Shown: positions 45,771 through 57,111, counted from the first letter of the stretch. The stretch is 64,000 bases of DNA from Elgaria multicarinata webbii (GCF_023053635.1 NC_086171.1:48711538-48775537); one strand, 5' to 3'. Numbers and translations are program-made. Notes: generated from the sequence alone by a model not told the origin.

Positions 45771-45921
45771 GGAGCCCCACGTGATGCTGGCGGGGCGGGC
45801 GAACTCTGAGCCATTTTGGGGACGGTGTCAGTTTCCACTGTGCGCCTTCAGCGTTGCAGTCCCACCCCACCCCCACCCCACACCTCGTCCGCCACTCTCC
45901 TCCTCCTCTGCTCCCTCCACA
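45600..45921 (+). promoter_or_regulatory. BMI1: BMI1 promoter region
   Basis: GC-rich sequence with (GGA)n at 45610-45640. A perfect E-box CACGTG at 45778-45783 lies before 'GAGCCATTTTGGGGACGGTG', which I recall as similar to the human BMI1 5' region. MYC-family regulation of BMI1 through a promoter E-box is established in mammals; its use here is inferred. No TATA box is visible. The start site is placed near 45.92 kb only by resemblance to the human mRNA start. Confidence 0.5.
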
Positions 45922-46036
45922 CTTATGAAATAACCATCATATTTTTTAAAGGGGGGGAGGACAGGGGGAGGGAGAAAGAACCTCCTCAGGGGGGGAGAGA
46001 TTGACGCGGGGGGGGGAGTGGAGAGAGGGAGAGACA

Positions 46037-46090
46037 ATGGGCTGCTGGGGGAAGAAGAGAAGCGAACCCTTCGGGTTAGAACGATTTTAA
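46037..46090 (+). CDS. uORF of 17 codons in BMI1 leader
   Basis: ATG at 46037 in the context ACAATGG (A at -3, G at +4). It ends at TAA 46088-46090 within the inferred exon 1 and may lower BMI1 translation. Conservation is unknown, and presence in the mRNA depends on the true start site. Confidence 0.35.
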   Translation: MGCWGKKRSEPFGLERF

Positions 46091-46366
46091 GATCCCAGAA
46101 CCGAGCCACGCATTTAAGGAGGGCTGGATTGGAGGGAAGGAGGGGGGGAGAGGGGAGAGAAAAGGAAGAGGAGGGGAAAAAGAGAGCAAACTCCGAAGGA
46201 GACGGAGGGAACCTGGAGGGGGTCAGCAGAAGAGGAGGAGGAGGAGAAGGAAGACGAGGACGAGGACGAGACCCCGGGTGTTTTTTGGAACTAAAATGAG
46301 CTGAGTGCAGCGGCAGCAGCAGCAATACGCTTATTGCAATTGACAGCGTCTGCAGTTCATTTCAAG

Positions 46367-46399
46367 ATGGCCGCTTGGCTCACATTCATTTTCTGCTGA
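46367..46399 (+). CDS. uORF of 10 codons (MAAWLTFIFC) in BMI1 leader
   Basis: ATG at 46367 lies in strong context (AAGATGG, A at -3 and G at +4), and TGA is at 46397-46399. As I recall the human leader, it encodes MAAWLAFIFC at the same place, so the uORF appears conserved at peptide level. It ends well before the main ATG, which is in the next exon. The same bases, AAGATGGCCGC, form a YY1-type motif, so conservation may be due to DNA binding rather than translation. Confidence 0.6.
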   Translation: MAAWLTFIFC

Positions 46400-46665
46400 A
46401 CGACTTTTAACTTTCATTGTCTCTTCTGGCGGCTTCGATCGTCACCCAGCAGCCCCTTTCGGCGGGTATGTATCCCCGGGCGCGCTTTCCAGCCCCGGCC
46501 GGAGGCGGGTGGGGGCTCGGTGGCGGATTTCGGGGGGCTTCCGTAGGCTGCGAAGGGGAGCCTAGGTGTCCCCGAGCTCTCCGTATGGGAAAAGCGCTGA
46601 CAGTCTCGCTTCAGCCACACGCACACACGCACACACTGGCTCGCTCGCTCGCTCGCAGAGACGTT

Positions 46666-46693
46666 CGCCGCCGCCGCCGCCGCCGCCGCCGCC
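46666..46693 (+). repeat. (CGC)n trinucleotide repeat
   Basis: Nine CGC units lie about 200 nt inside BMI1 intron 1, preceded by (CTCG)n. Confidence 0.95.
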
Positions 46694-49600
46694 CGTGCTC
46701 TCGATTTCGTTCCGCAGCCAGGCTTGCCCATTTTAGTTCCTTTCTTTCCCCAGCTTGGTCCTAAAACCTTTCCGGGCACATGGCCCCCCAGGAGGAGATT
46801 TATATTTTCCGCCTCTGCTAGCTGTTGGAGCTCAGACCTCTTTGTTTAAATGCAGATTTTGATTGAACGGGAACAGTTAATGGAAACTAGAGCTGCCTGG
46901 GTCATGGGATGGCGATTGCCTCCGAAAGAAACGGGTCGGTCGGGCTTTCAGCAGCCAGGTAGCGCGCCCATTTTATAGAGATGGGTGCAGCGGGGGGTGG
47001 CGATCCCGCTGGGGGGTTCGTTGCCGCCCGGGCGACTCCCGAAGAAATGTTATTAACTTAAGTTCGGCGAACACTTGGACTGGAACTGGATGGGCTGGTA
47101 AGATGGCGGTGCTCCCTTCGCTCCCAGTGTGTGCCTTTTCATTTGTGCTTAAAATGTGAACGTTTCTGCGTTTTGGGGAGGGCAGAAGCAGGGAAAATAA
47201 CTTTTGGGGAGAGAGGTGGCGGCGCGCGTGTTTGGCTCTCGAAGAAGTTGCCTTGTGCAGATTTGGGAGAATTTGGGAAGCCGAGGTAATGCGACTCGCA
47301 GGATCTTCTAGCGTGGCTTTCTTTTATGGAGCTGGTGTTCCCCCACCCACCCACCACCACCACCACCACCACCCCTGCTCCCATCCTTCCAGGCTGAATA
47401 GAGGCGAGTTAACCGAAACGTCTTGTGCGTATTTCAGACGTGATGAGGGTGTTCCAGGCTTGGGGGGCCTGGCACAAGGGCACTGGGTTGCGCTTGTTCA
47501 TCTAAACACACTTGGCCTTGGCAGGACAGTCCTCTCAGGGGGTCCGTTTTCGCTCTTTTAATGCTGGGTAGGAAACAGGTCAGTCAAACATTCTTTCCCT
47601 CCCCCTTGCCCCCAAACCTGGAGAGCCAGGCATGTGGCCGCAGCATCTTCGTGGTGTGTGCTACACTTTTGTTAACCTTAAAAGAAGAAGTCAGGTGTTT
47701 AAGACTAGTTTGTTTGTAAGGATCCTCCAAGGTCAAGAGTTTCTCTGGAAATATAATCTTGTGCGGGCTGGGTGGGAAGGAGACTGGGTTGAATGTTTGT
47801 GTGTTTTTGCTCTAGAGGTAGAAGGCTTTTATTAGGAGTTGGGCGCTGAGATAGCTGAGCAGGAATCCCCTAATGTGCTTACAGGCAACCAGCTAGACAG
47901 TTCCATCTGCTACTTTCAGGAGTTTGGGTTATACAGAATGTGCACTGTCTGCACTGGGCACCCAGGTGTCTTCCTTTGCTGCAACGTGTTTGCACGTATA
48001 TTTCGACCAGATATGTGGAGGGGGAAACACATTTGTTGACAACCTAGGTGGCCACACACCGCTTTTGGAATCGGTTGCCACACAGTTAAAATGCCATTGA
48101 TCGCCTTCAAGAATGAGTTCCAGCATTGCCTGACAGGTAAAGGAAGGTGTTTTCTGCGTGGCTGTAAGCGCAATGGAATTCTGCTCTATCCCACTTTATC
48201 TGGTCTTTGGATAGACTTGGCTACATTCACACGTACAGGGCTACTGATGTGTTAATTCATAGAGTGCCCCTGAGCATTTATAGTAGGATTCGCCCCTTCT
48301 ACTTCTTTCTTTTCTTTTCTTTTCTTTTCTCCCCCCCCTCCCAATTTCAGGTAACCCGTGTAAGGCCTCCCAACTTTCAGTTGGCTGTCATAACATGTTT
48401 TTACCATCCCTTGTTTTCACGGTTGAATACGTGCCTGGGAAGAAGTGGATAAAATCTGCTATGTGTTTTTAAAGGGCAGTGTGTCTTGACTGTATCCACA
48501 CAGGACATCAATGCGGGGAGGGGGGGTTTCGGGGGCGAGGAGGTAATAGATGTTCACTCCTAGACAGGTTTGTGTGTTTGGTAATGAGAGCCTCTTTATG
48601 TTTATATTGCAATTTATACAGCATATGAGCAGAAAGGGACGTGTGTTGACGTCTTTTGGTGTAAGAGTGTCTTGTTGCTTTGATTCAGTTTGCCTAAAAT
48701 TCAGGATTTCGGAGATGCCTCCGATCATGCCCTGAGGGGAGAAGGCTAACTTGGGTAATAAATAATATGCGGTTAAAGCGGGGGAGGGGGGTAGCTGCGA
48801 CCAAACAAGCGTCACGGTTGATTTCAGTTTTCTTCCACTCCGGGAGAGAGACTGTTTCCGTGAAATGAAACATGTGTTAGTATCTTTTGAAGGATTGGGT
48901 TGCCTCTGTATCTCAGCGCTAGAGAAGGATTTTAAGCCGACCGATTAATACGACCTCGGCCGCTGTTTACTTCGCAGTTATGAGATATTTAGGATCGACT
49001 GTGGTCTTGGCTTGAGCAAATAAAAAGAGGGCAGAAAGGGGTGGGGGGAAGAGAGCGAGAGCGAGCGAGAGACCATTCGCCTCGGAGCAACTCCTCCTGG
49101 GTGAAGGCGAAAGGCGAGTCTAGCAGCAGCCAGGAACCGAAGCTGGCGAGAGATCCAAAACGCCGAGGCTTTTGTCTTTGTTGATGCTGTCGGGAAGAGA
49201 TGCCTGAAACCCGCGATTCCGTGTGCCTGAACCTCTCGGCTACACGCGGGGCTCAGGCCAAGGTTCTCGCCTGCCTTCTTTCGCTCCTCTTCCCCAGCCA
49301 GACCTGTTTCTCTTTGCTTTCGGGGGCGGGGACAAACAACCGTTTTCTTGGTGCAGAATTTGCCCCCTTTCTCTCCTCCCGCCGCTCGCTTCCAGTGCAG
49401 AGAGAGAGGCAGTCGGGACAAGTGAAGCTGCTTGCGAAGGTCGCTCTTTGGCTCTGCTGCTGCGGGCGATCCCGGCAACGTCTTGGACTCCACCCGCCCC
49501 CTCGCTTCTCCTGCTTCTTCGTAGTCTTTTCTTGGGCAACTTTGGCTGGAATTCATGGCTCTTTCGGAAGCGGCGAAGGATTTGCGGTGGGTTCCGAGCA

Positions 49601-51455
49601 AGGAGGCCCCGGGGGTCTGCTGAGATCAGGAAACTTAACCGGGGCCGCGGCGAGGGTAGAGGGGAGGCACATCACCACCCACCCACCGGTCGACCCTTGT
49701 CCTGACCCGATCGCACCGTAAACTATTGGCCGGGCTTGCCTGCCTGGGCTGGGATTCCGGGGCTGGCAGCAGGCTTCTGCCCGGAGCTGTCGGCCCTTGC
49801 TTCCAGGCTGCGGCTCCTTGCTTCCCCCGCTGCAACCTCTGCCAGTGGAATCGGCGCGCGTGTCTTTTCACGCGGGGCGCTGCTCTGCTTGCTGGCGAGG
49901 CGTGGAGGTCGCGGCGGGACGGGGCTGGTGCTCGCCCTGCTGTGAGCCAGGGCCTTTCTCGCCTCGGCCCCGCTGGCCCGGCCTGCGCCACAGGCCGGAG
50001 GGAGACCTGCGCCTCGCTAAGATCGCGCCCCAGCAGAGCGCCCGAGACGGTCCAGCTCCTAGGTCTGTCCCTTGGCGGGGCCGAGCGGAGAGGGGCAAGC
50101 GCGGGCCGGGGAGGGAGGAAGCGGCGTGGGCTCAGCTGCTGCTGCTGCTGCTGCTTTCTTGCCCCGAGTCGACGTGGATGGAGGCCCCCGGGAGGAGCCT
50201 CTCGCTTTCGGCCTGGCGCAGACCCCAGTGCTGGCGCGGGCCGCCTCCGAGGCCTCCCACCGCCAGCGCCGCTCTTGGCTTCCCTCCTCGCACCCCCACC
50301 CCGTCCCCTCGGCTCCGGCGGGGAGGAGGGAGGGGGCTCTGGCCCGGAGAGGACCCCTTTCCCGCGCCCCCCAGCCACGCCCCCCCCCCCGCGACTTCCC
50401 TGCCGCTGCCCCTAGCCCCGCCGGGCTCCCCTACACTTGGACCTCCAGACTCGGCTTCCCTTCCAGTGCGGCACCCCCAGACTCTCGCTGCTCCCCAAGA
50501 CACCCCCCCCGGCCCTTCTCCACGCCTTTCTCTTTCTCTCTTGCCTCCTTTCTCCCCCCTGCTTTTATTTCGCCCCCCCTCCCGCGCCCATCTGGGCCCC
50601 TCCCCCTCCCTGGTGCGCTCCGGGCGGTGGCAGGATGCCAAGTGTAAGTGGAAGTTGCTATAGCAACCCCCTAGATCGCACGGTTCCGAAGGCGCCGCCG
50701 TCCCGAGCCTGTTGGGCTGGCGGCAGCGGCGAAGCATTGGCGAGCCAGGCGGCGACGCAGCGGCGGCGGCGGCGGAGCCCAGTTCCGGGGGCCGGCCCGA
50801 TCCTCGCCCGCCGCCCGCTCTGCGCCTTGCTCGGCCCCGCCGATGCCCGCCTGCCCTGGTGCAGAGGTGCGGCGGGCCCCACTCGAGCCAGGCAGCCCGG
50901 CAGCCCGCCCTCCGTGGCTGGCTTCTGCTTGCCTGCCTCCTTCGTCGCCACTGCCGCCGCCCCCTCCTCCTCCTCCTCCTCTCCTCGCCGGAAATGCCCA
51001 GGGCAACGTCCGCAGCTGCACCGGGATCGGGCGCCGCTTCTTCTCCCTCCCGCCCCCCGCTCCCGTTCTTCAGCCTGCGCCAACGGGGGCCCCAGTGCGC
51101 CACAGGGAGGGGGACCGGACGCGCCTCCCCGCTTCCTTCTTGGGGCGATCGCCGCCACCCCCGTTCCTAACAGCCGATGCGTGAGGGGGCGGGCAGGTGG
51201 GCATCGGGCAGCGCGGCTGCCCCCTCCCTCTTTGCAGGCCCTGCCCTCCCCCTTTGCTCAACAGGTCCTGGCTTGGCAGCTTCCCACGGCCCTCCTAGTC
51301 ACGTGGAACCGAGGGTGGTTCCCCCTTTTTCTTGGGGGGGGCGTACCATTAAGTCGGAGAAGGGGCAGAAGAACTGCCTTGAAGTCACCGCCTCTCCCCC
51401 CTTCCCTTCCCTTCCCTTCCCTTCCTTCTGGTCTTCCTTCTGGCACTTAAACGCT

Positions 51456-51460
<5 letters not shown>

Positions 51461-51519
<59 letters not shown>
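51461..51519 (+). repeat. (TG)n at the BMI1 start-exon 3' splice site
   Basis: About 29 TG units occupy the place of the polypyrimidine tract. Only 'CTTTCAG' separates them from the acceptor (AG at 51525-51526). UG repeats in this position are known binding sites for TDP-43 and CELF proteins, as at CFTR exon 9. Confidence 0.95.
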
Positions 51520-51520
<1 letters not shown>

Positions 51521-51548
51521 TTTCAGAGCTGCCTCTTTTTGCGCAAAT

Positions 51549-54500
51549 ATGCATCGCACCACCCGCATCAAAATCACCGAGCTAAACCCCCACCTCATGT
51601 GTGTGATCTGCGGAGGGTACTTCATCGACGCAACCACCATCATCGAGTGTCTGCACTCCTGTAAGTACTCCTGTCCTGCTGCTTTCTCAGCCGGCCGTCC
51701 CTGTCCCCGTCCCCGTCCAGCGGAAGAGCTGCCCTGCCACCAAACCCTTTAGAGTCTCTGGTGCCAGCCAGTTAAAGAAAGCTTTGCTCTGGTTGCCCTT
51801 GCAGTTGCCCTATATGTTTTAGAGACGTCTTTCAACTCTTGTAGAACTGGCCTATTATATTTTCTTGACAAGGATTGGTTAACTTTGTATCTAGTGTCTC
51901 CCGGTTTAGCAACACTCCCCCGCCCCCATAGCTGAAGAGTTTGCCTTGACTGTTCTTTAAAATCTAGCTTCTCTCCCTCTACATATTTTTCTTCTTATAG
52001 TCTGTAAGACATGTATCGTGCACTATTTGGAGACCAGCAAGTATTGTCCTATTTGCGACGTCCAAGTTCACAAAACCAGACCACTTTTGAATATAAGGTA
52101 AGGGAAAGACTATAAATGTCATTCTTTTCTTTTATGCCCTAATTGGGAGCTTTGCATTGCTTGCGCTTGTTTGGATGCTGCCTCTTCATGTCATGTTTAA
52201 AGCTCAAAAGAATTTACATGCCCAAGTTCTTCTGTGAAGGATCAAACTGACATTTCAGTCCAGACATTATCTGATCCCCACCGTTCCCTATATAATATGT
52301 ATATACGTGTTTTGTTTTGTTTTATTTGCCTTGCCTGTCTAAACTGCAAATTATCCATTTTCTTCCCCTCATTATTGCCATCCTATATATTTAATTCCTA
52401 GATTTATTCCTGTGCAAACTACTGATATTTATACATGCAAAATATAGATAAAGAAAGGCAAAACTAAAATTCTTTTCAGAAGTTCTACTTATTCATTGCT
52501 GTTTTGTGATTATGTATTAGTTTGTGACCTCTTTATTAGCTGTTATGCATTTTAGACAATAAGAGCAATACTGGGCCAGATAGGCTTCTGGTGGACAGAA
52601 AACTATTCTTTTGCAGTCAGATAAATAGCTGGCGATGTAAAACTTCTGTAAAAACTGTATTTAAAAGTGGTGGGAGTTTTGGCTGGGCATTTTGGTAGAA
52701 GATGCATTCAGGTTTTGGAAAGAGTGAAATGCAGATTGGATTTCAATATCAATACAGCTCTAAATTTGAGGGTTTGGAATTTTATATTTCAGATCTGATA
52801 AAACTCTCCAAGACATTGTGTACAAGTTAGTACCAGGCCTTTTCAAAAGTAAGTAAGCAGTTAAAGCAAACAACCAGCAAAAGTATTACAATGTGAAACT
52901 GGAGTAAACTAAATGACAAATATGTCTTCTCACTCAGATGAAATGAAAAGAAGAAGAGACTTCTATGCAGCTCACCCATCTGCTGATGGTAAAAGCTTCC
53001 ATTTTATAGATATAAAACTGTCATCTTATTCAAAAGCTAAGGCTGCTAAAACATTTCCCCATATAGCCCATATAACTTTTCAGTAATAATACAGAGCCCA
53101 GTTCAGTTAAAAGTTTTTATACATGCTAAGAATTATTTCAGTATTTGCAGATAATTTTGTCAGAGATTTTCCCTGTAACTAAGTTTTGTTTTCATTCTTC
53201 CTGATTTGAATTTCAAAATGTAAATTACTGTGGAATTTTCTGTGCAGCTGCCAATGGCTCTAATGAAGACAGGGGAGAAGTTGCAGATGAAGACAAAAGG
53301 ATTATAACAGATGATGAGATAATAAGCTTATCCATTGAATTCTTTGACCAAAATAGGCAAGTTGCAAAAGAAATATTTTACTTTTATCTGAACATTCGGA
53401 GCTAGCAGTTCTTTGTAATAATTGTATATCTCTTCTTTCCAGACTTGAACGGAAAGGAAATAAAGAGAAAGAGAAATCCAAAGAGGAGGTAAATAATTTT
53501 TTTCCAATGCTTCTTCAAAAAATGAATAAGTTTAGATTATTTTGGAGAGTCAACTAGATAAATAGTTATATTAATTCCCCAAATAAATTAATGACAGAGG
53601 TAGGTATTGTGCAGACAGTTATTTATCTTCTTGATAACTAACATTAAATGTGTTCTTATTGATCATCCATGTACTTTGTAGCATTATGGGACAGTCTCCT
53701 ATTTCTCCTTACCGGAAAACATTTTAAAAATAAAATTTGTCATATATTATAATTAAACCCTGCAAAATACTTGATAAACATGCATTATATTTTGGCCTTC
53801 CTTGTTCACTGTTTTGCATCTTTGCTCACTGACTTGGGTTCAGCATTTAGTTTTAATCATTTCCCCACTATCCTTATCCTGTGTATTAGACTGAGGCTTA
53901 TTGCCAAGTATTTAACTATATGCATTTTGTTTTTCAATCAAATGCCCTTGCCAGGCGAATGACAAAAGATATTTACGCTGCCCAGCAGCAATGACTGTAA
54001 TGCACTTGAGAAAGTTTCTCCGAAGCAAAATGGACATACCCAACACTTTCCAGGTACTTTTGGCTTAACGGGGTGGTGGAAGTTCCAATGCAATTTAGGC
54101 TGTAAGTGTTTCATTTAAAGCCATGTTATTCATTAAACACTTCTTTCAAAAACTAAGGCACACAGTGTGTAATATTGTAGATAAGTTAGCAGTGTGTTTC
54201 TGTTTATATATTAAAGTTTCTAGGTTAATGTAATCATCTATTTTCAGAAAAGGGGCAGATCAGATAAATATCCCCTACCATTTTGCCTTGTGCTGTCAGA
54301 TCTATGATGCCTTGTCCCTGAAGATCATAATCAATGTAGCCTTTGGAGTGAAATGTTTGAAGTCCTTTTTTCATGTTCAGATTGCTCAGTAGCCTTTGCT
54401 AATGGCTTTTGTTTCTGGATTTAAAAACACACACAAAAGGCCTATCCTAAGAGTTGATAAACAACCTCACCGAAGTCTAGGGCTTTTAGAAGAGATATTA

Positions 54501-55267
54501 CTGCCAAACTGAGTGCATTTGGGGAGGCATGCAGGTCTAAATACTTCTTAGATGTAAGGCAGAACTTGCCTCAGTTGAGTTAACAGACTTGAATCGTACA
54601 ATCGTGGTGTGTGGATCATTTTGTCCCGTGCACAGACTACTGTTGTCTTCTTCCCGCTTGGCTTTTATCAAATGACATTGAATTACATTTCTTGGTAGAT
54701 CGATGTCATGTACGAAGAGGAGCCTTTGAAGGACTACTACACACTCATGGATATCGCCTACATCTACACGTGGAGAAGGGTAAATAACAGGGAGAGGCCT
54801 GCAGCCTTGCTCTGTAACGTAGGGCAGGGGCAGAAGGGCAGGGCGGGGCAGGGCGGCGGGGTGGGTGCGTGGGGGGGGGGGGGAGAGGCAGCGCTGCTGA
54901 CTGCTGCGACCTTCTGGGGTTTCTTTTGCAGAACGGGCCCTTGCCTTTGAAGTACCGAGTGCGACCGACGTGCAAAAGAATGAAGCTGGGCGGCCACCAG
55001 CGAGATGGCTTAAACCACAGCGGCGAGCTGGAAAGTGACTCTGGGAGCGACAAGGCCAGCAGCCCTGCCGGCGGCACCCCGTCCACCTCGTCCTGTGGGC
55101 TGCTGGGCCCCAGCACCCCGGTGCAGTCTCCCCACCCTCAGTTCCCCCACATCTCTAGTACTATGAACGGAACCGGCGCCAGCCCCGGCAGCCACCACCA
55201 CTCCTCCTTTGCTGCCAGGGCCCGGAAAGCATCCATAAACGGCTCTTCCGCGACGTCGTCTGGCTGA
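51549..55267 (+). CDS. BMI1: BMI1 (PCGF4), Polycomb PRC1 RING finger protein (9 coding exons, 328 aa)
   Basis: PRC1 subunit that pairs with RING1A/B to monoubiquitinate H2A K119 in the nucleus and represses loci such as CDKN2A. Coding exons: 51549-51660, 52001-52097, 52793-52848, 52938-52988, 53248-53356, 53443-53488, 53955-54053, 54699-54779 and 54932-55267 (TGA). This gives 987 nt and 328 aa; human has 326. RING residues 18-56 keep C18, C21, C34, H36, C39, C42, C53 and C56, and K62 and R64 are kept. Residue 45 is His where human has Arg. KRRR is at about 93-96. The ubiquitin-like RAWUL domain spans about 158-230 ([40 protein letters not shown]). KRMK is at 232-235. The Ser/Pro-rich tail keeps an RxRxxS site at S318 (RARKAS). 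The intron after exon 5 has a GC donor. [16 protein letters not shown] fixes the start. Confidence 0.98.
53357..53442 (+). other. BMI1: GC-AG intron in BMI1 (86 nt)
   Basis: The reading frame demands the junction AATAG|GCAAGT ... CCAG|ACTTGAA, joining ...FDQNR to LERKG, as in human FDQNR-LDRK. No GT donor in the vicinity preserves the frame. Apart from the C, the donor is a strong consensus (AG|GCAAGT), the usual pattern for GC donors. Confidence 0.9.
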
Positions 55268-55912
55268 CGCGGCGAAAGGGCCCCTCGGACTGACCGCCCC
55301 TCCACTTCTGTAGACCTCTCTTTCCTGCTGCCCTTCTGTCTCTTTATCTCCTTGGCCATTCAGCTTGATAGAATCGCATCCCAGGAATGATGATCCTCCG
55401 AATTGCTTTTGAAGGAGGAGTGATAAAGAACCGTCTCCTCCCACCCCGCACACGTTGGATATTAAAAAGAAAAATATATGTGGGACTTACTGGGTTGAGC
55501 ATTGGATACGAACCGTGGATTGAACCAAATGGCAGAGATTTTTTTTTTTTTAAGTGGGTTCTTAAGGACTAGCAACCGAAGAAACAACGTTGAAAACCTG
55601 ATAAAACTGGGGAGCAAGAAGGCGGCTTGTTTCCTAGGGGGTTCTTTTGCTCCCCCATCCCCAACCTGTTGCTGGTTGGGACTCGGGATTATCCGGAAAT
55701 GGATACATATCGATCATGGGATATACTTTTGCTAATCCAGACTAACTTCCTACATTTACACACACACACTCACACACTCAGATTGTTCATTGTTCTTTAG
55801 CTGTGTTTGTGAACTTGTAGAAACCAAGTGGATTTCCCCCTCCTCCAGCTTGAGATTCGTCAACAAAACCGAAATGAATATGCATAGTTATGCATATAGG
55901 TAGTAGCCATGC

Positions 55913-55920
55913 CACTGTGA
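55913..55920 (+). promoter_or_regulatory. miR-128 seed match (CACTGTGA)
   Basis: A perfect 8-mer in the BMI1 3' UTR. Human BMI1 is an established miR-128 target. Confidence 0.5.
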
Positions 55921-56227
55921 ATAACAATTTTCTTGCTTTATTAGCCATTTTGGTTTTTATGTTGCATCCATAACTTCTCTGCTGGAGCGCAGAAGCGATT
56001 TAAAGATGGGGAGGGGAGGGGGAGGAGACGAAGGGAAAAGGATATCAAGAAACAGAACAAAAAGTTTTACAACCTGTAGGTCTAAAAGCGGGTATTACCG
56101 TTTATTTTACTGACTTGTTTTAAAAAAGAAAGAAATCAAAGGAAAAAAAGACACACTTTTTGTAAGAATCAGATGGCATTTTGCATTTGTTGAATGATGC
56201 CATATTGGTATATGACAAAACAGGAAG

Positions 56228-56234
56228 CAGTATT
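56228..56234 (+). promoter_or_regulatory. miR-200bc/429 seed match (CAGTATT)
   Basis: A perfect 7-mer in the context GGAAGCAGTATTGTATG. BMI1 regulation by miR-200c is established in mammals. Confidence 0.5.
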
Positions 56235-57079
56235 GTATGATATATTTATAAATACTATAAAGAAAATATTGTGTTTGGCGCACTCTCGATACGGTGATAA
56301 ATTCCCAGGCCGGTTCAGCCTTCACAAATGCCTCTTATGAGGTCCTCGCTGACACAGCAGATACCAGCTCTTTTCCCCTAGTGACGTCTGAAGGCTACAG
56401 GGCAGGCTCAAATCGCCCTTCACCCGGAAGCAATTGGCAATCTCGAAAGGATTTTACGGGCTTTGTCTTGTTCTAAGTAGTATATTATTTTTTACTTTTA
56501 CACAATGTGATTAATTGTTTTAATGATGCGGGGGGGGAGGGGGAGGTTACAGACGTAGTAGAAGATGGAGGAACAGGAGAGTGAGTTTACTCCTTCATTC
56601 GTTTTATTATTTGGTGTGATGGGTTTGTGGTTTTTTTTCCTAAAAAAAAAAAAGCACAGGAAATCATACAAGAAGCCATAAAATATGCGGGAACCTCTTT
56701 CATTCATTCTTAAGAAATCAGCAAATTGCTGGATGAAGGCTTTTAATCAAATTTGTTTTAATATATATGTATGTATATGGTACAGTACTAACTTGGTTAA
56801 AGGTTAACAGGTACTTCTATATCTCCAATGAGCTGTGGGGAACCCCTTCTGCAAAATTGGCTTCTGAAGGCATCGAGGGATGGGGGAGGGAGGGGGAGGG
56901 AGGTTTTAAAATGTGATTGGACGTGGAGAGCCCCAATACTTTTCAGTTTGTGCTTTGCTTTGGTCAAACTGTGTGTGCGTGTGCCTGTGTGTGTGTGTTC
57001 TTCACTCATGAGTTACACATTTGTGAGGGTGTTTATCCTATATGACTATTGTTTCATGTTTGTACGGGGAAAACTGTAG

Positions 57080-57091
57080 CTAAACATTTCA
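57080..57091 (+). promoter_or_regulatory. miR-203 site (CTAAACATTTCA)
   Basis: Twelve contiguous bases complementary to miR-203 positions 2-13, seed included. BMI1 is a known miR-203 target in mammals. Confidence 0.55.
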
Positions 57092-57111
57092 TTGTCTCCA
57101 GTCTGCAAAAG

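Larger units (their letters stand above)
45922..46465 (+). other. BMI1: BMI1 non-coding exon 1 (5' UTR)
   Basis: The 3' part ('TTGCAATTGACAGCGTCTGC', 'AGTTCATTTCAAGATGGCCG', 'CATTCATTTTCTGCTGAACG', 'ACTTTTAACTTTCATTGTCTC') is nearly the same as the human BMI1 leader as I remember it. The exon ends before the donor GTATGT at 46466. The upstream limit is approximate: 'ACTTATGAAATAACCATCAT' near 45920 resembles the human mRNA start. The exon carries at least two uORFs, listed separately, and splices over a 5,061-nt intron to 51527. Confidence 0.75.
46466..51526 (+). other. BMI1: BMI1 intron 1 (GC-rich)
   Basis: This 5,061-nt intron between the leader exon and the start-codon exon is CpG-rich at both ends (46.47-47.4 and 49.1-51.3 kb). 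It carries (CGC)n at 46666-46693, (CCA)n near 47340-47374, (CTTTT)n near 48305-48330, (CTG)n at 50129-50155 and (CCCTT)n near 51402-51426. It ends in the (TG)n on the acceptor. The many long ORFs of 49.6-51.2 kb in all six frames reflect high GC without a family match. Extra promoters within it are possible. Confidence 0.6.

Noticed and set aside
49635-51450. Several overlapping ORFs of 190-337 aa on both strands in BMI1 intron 1
   Set aside because: All six frames are open through CpG-island composition. The products are Pro/Arg/Ala/Gly-rich low-complexity with no recognised motifs.
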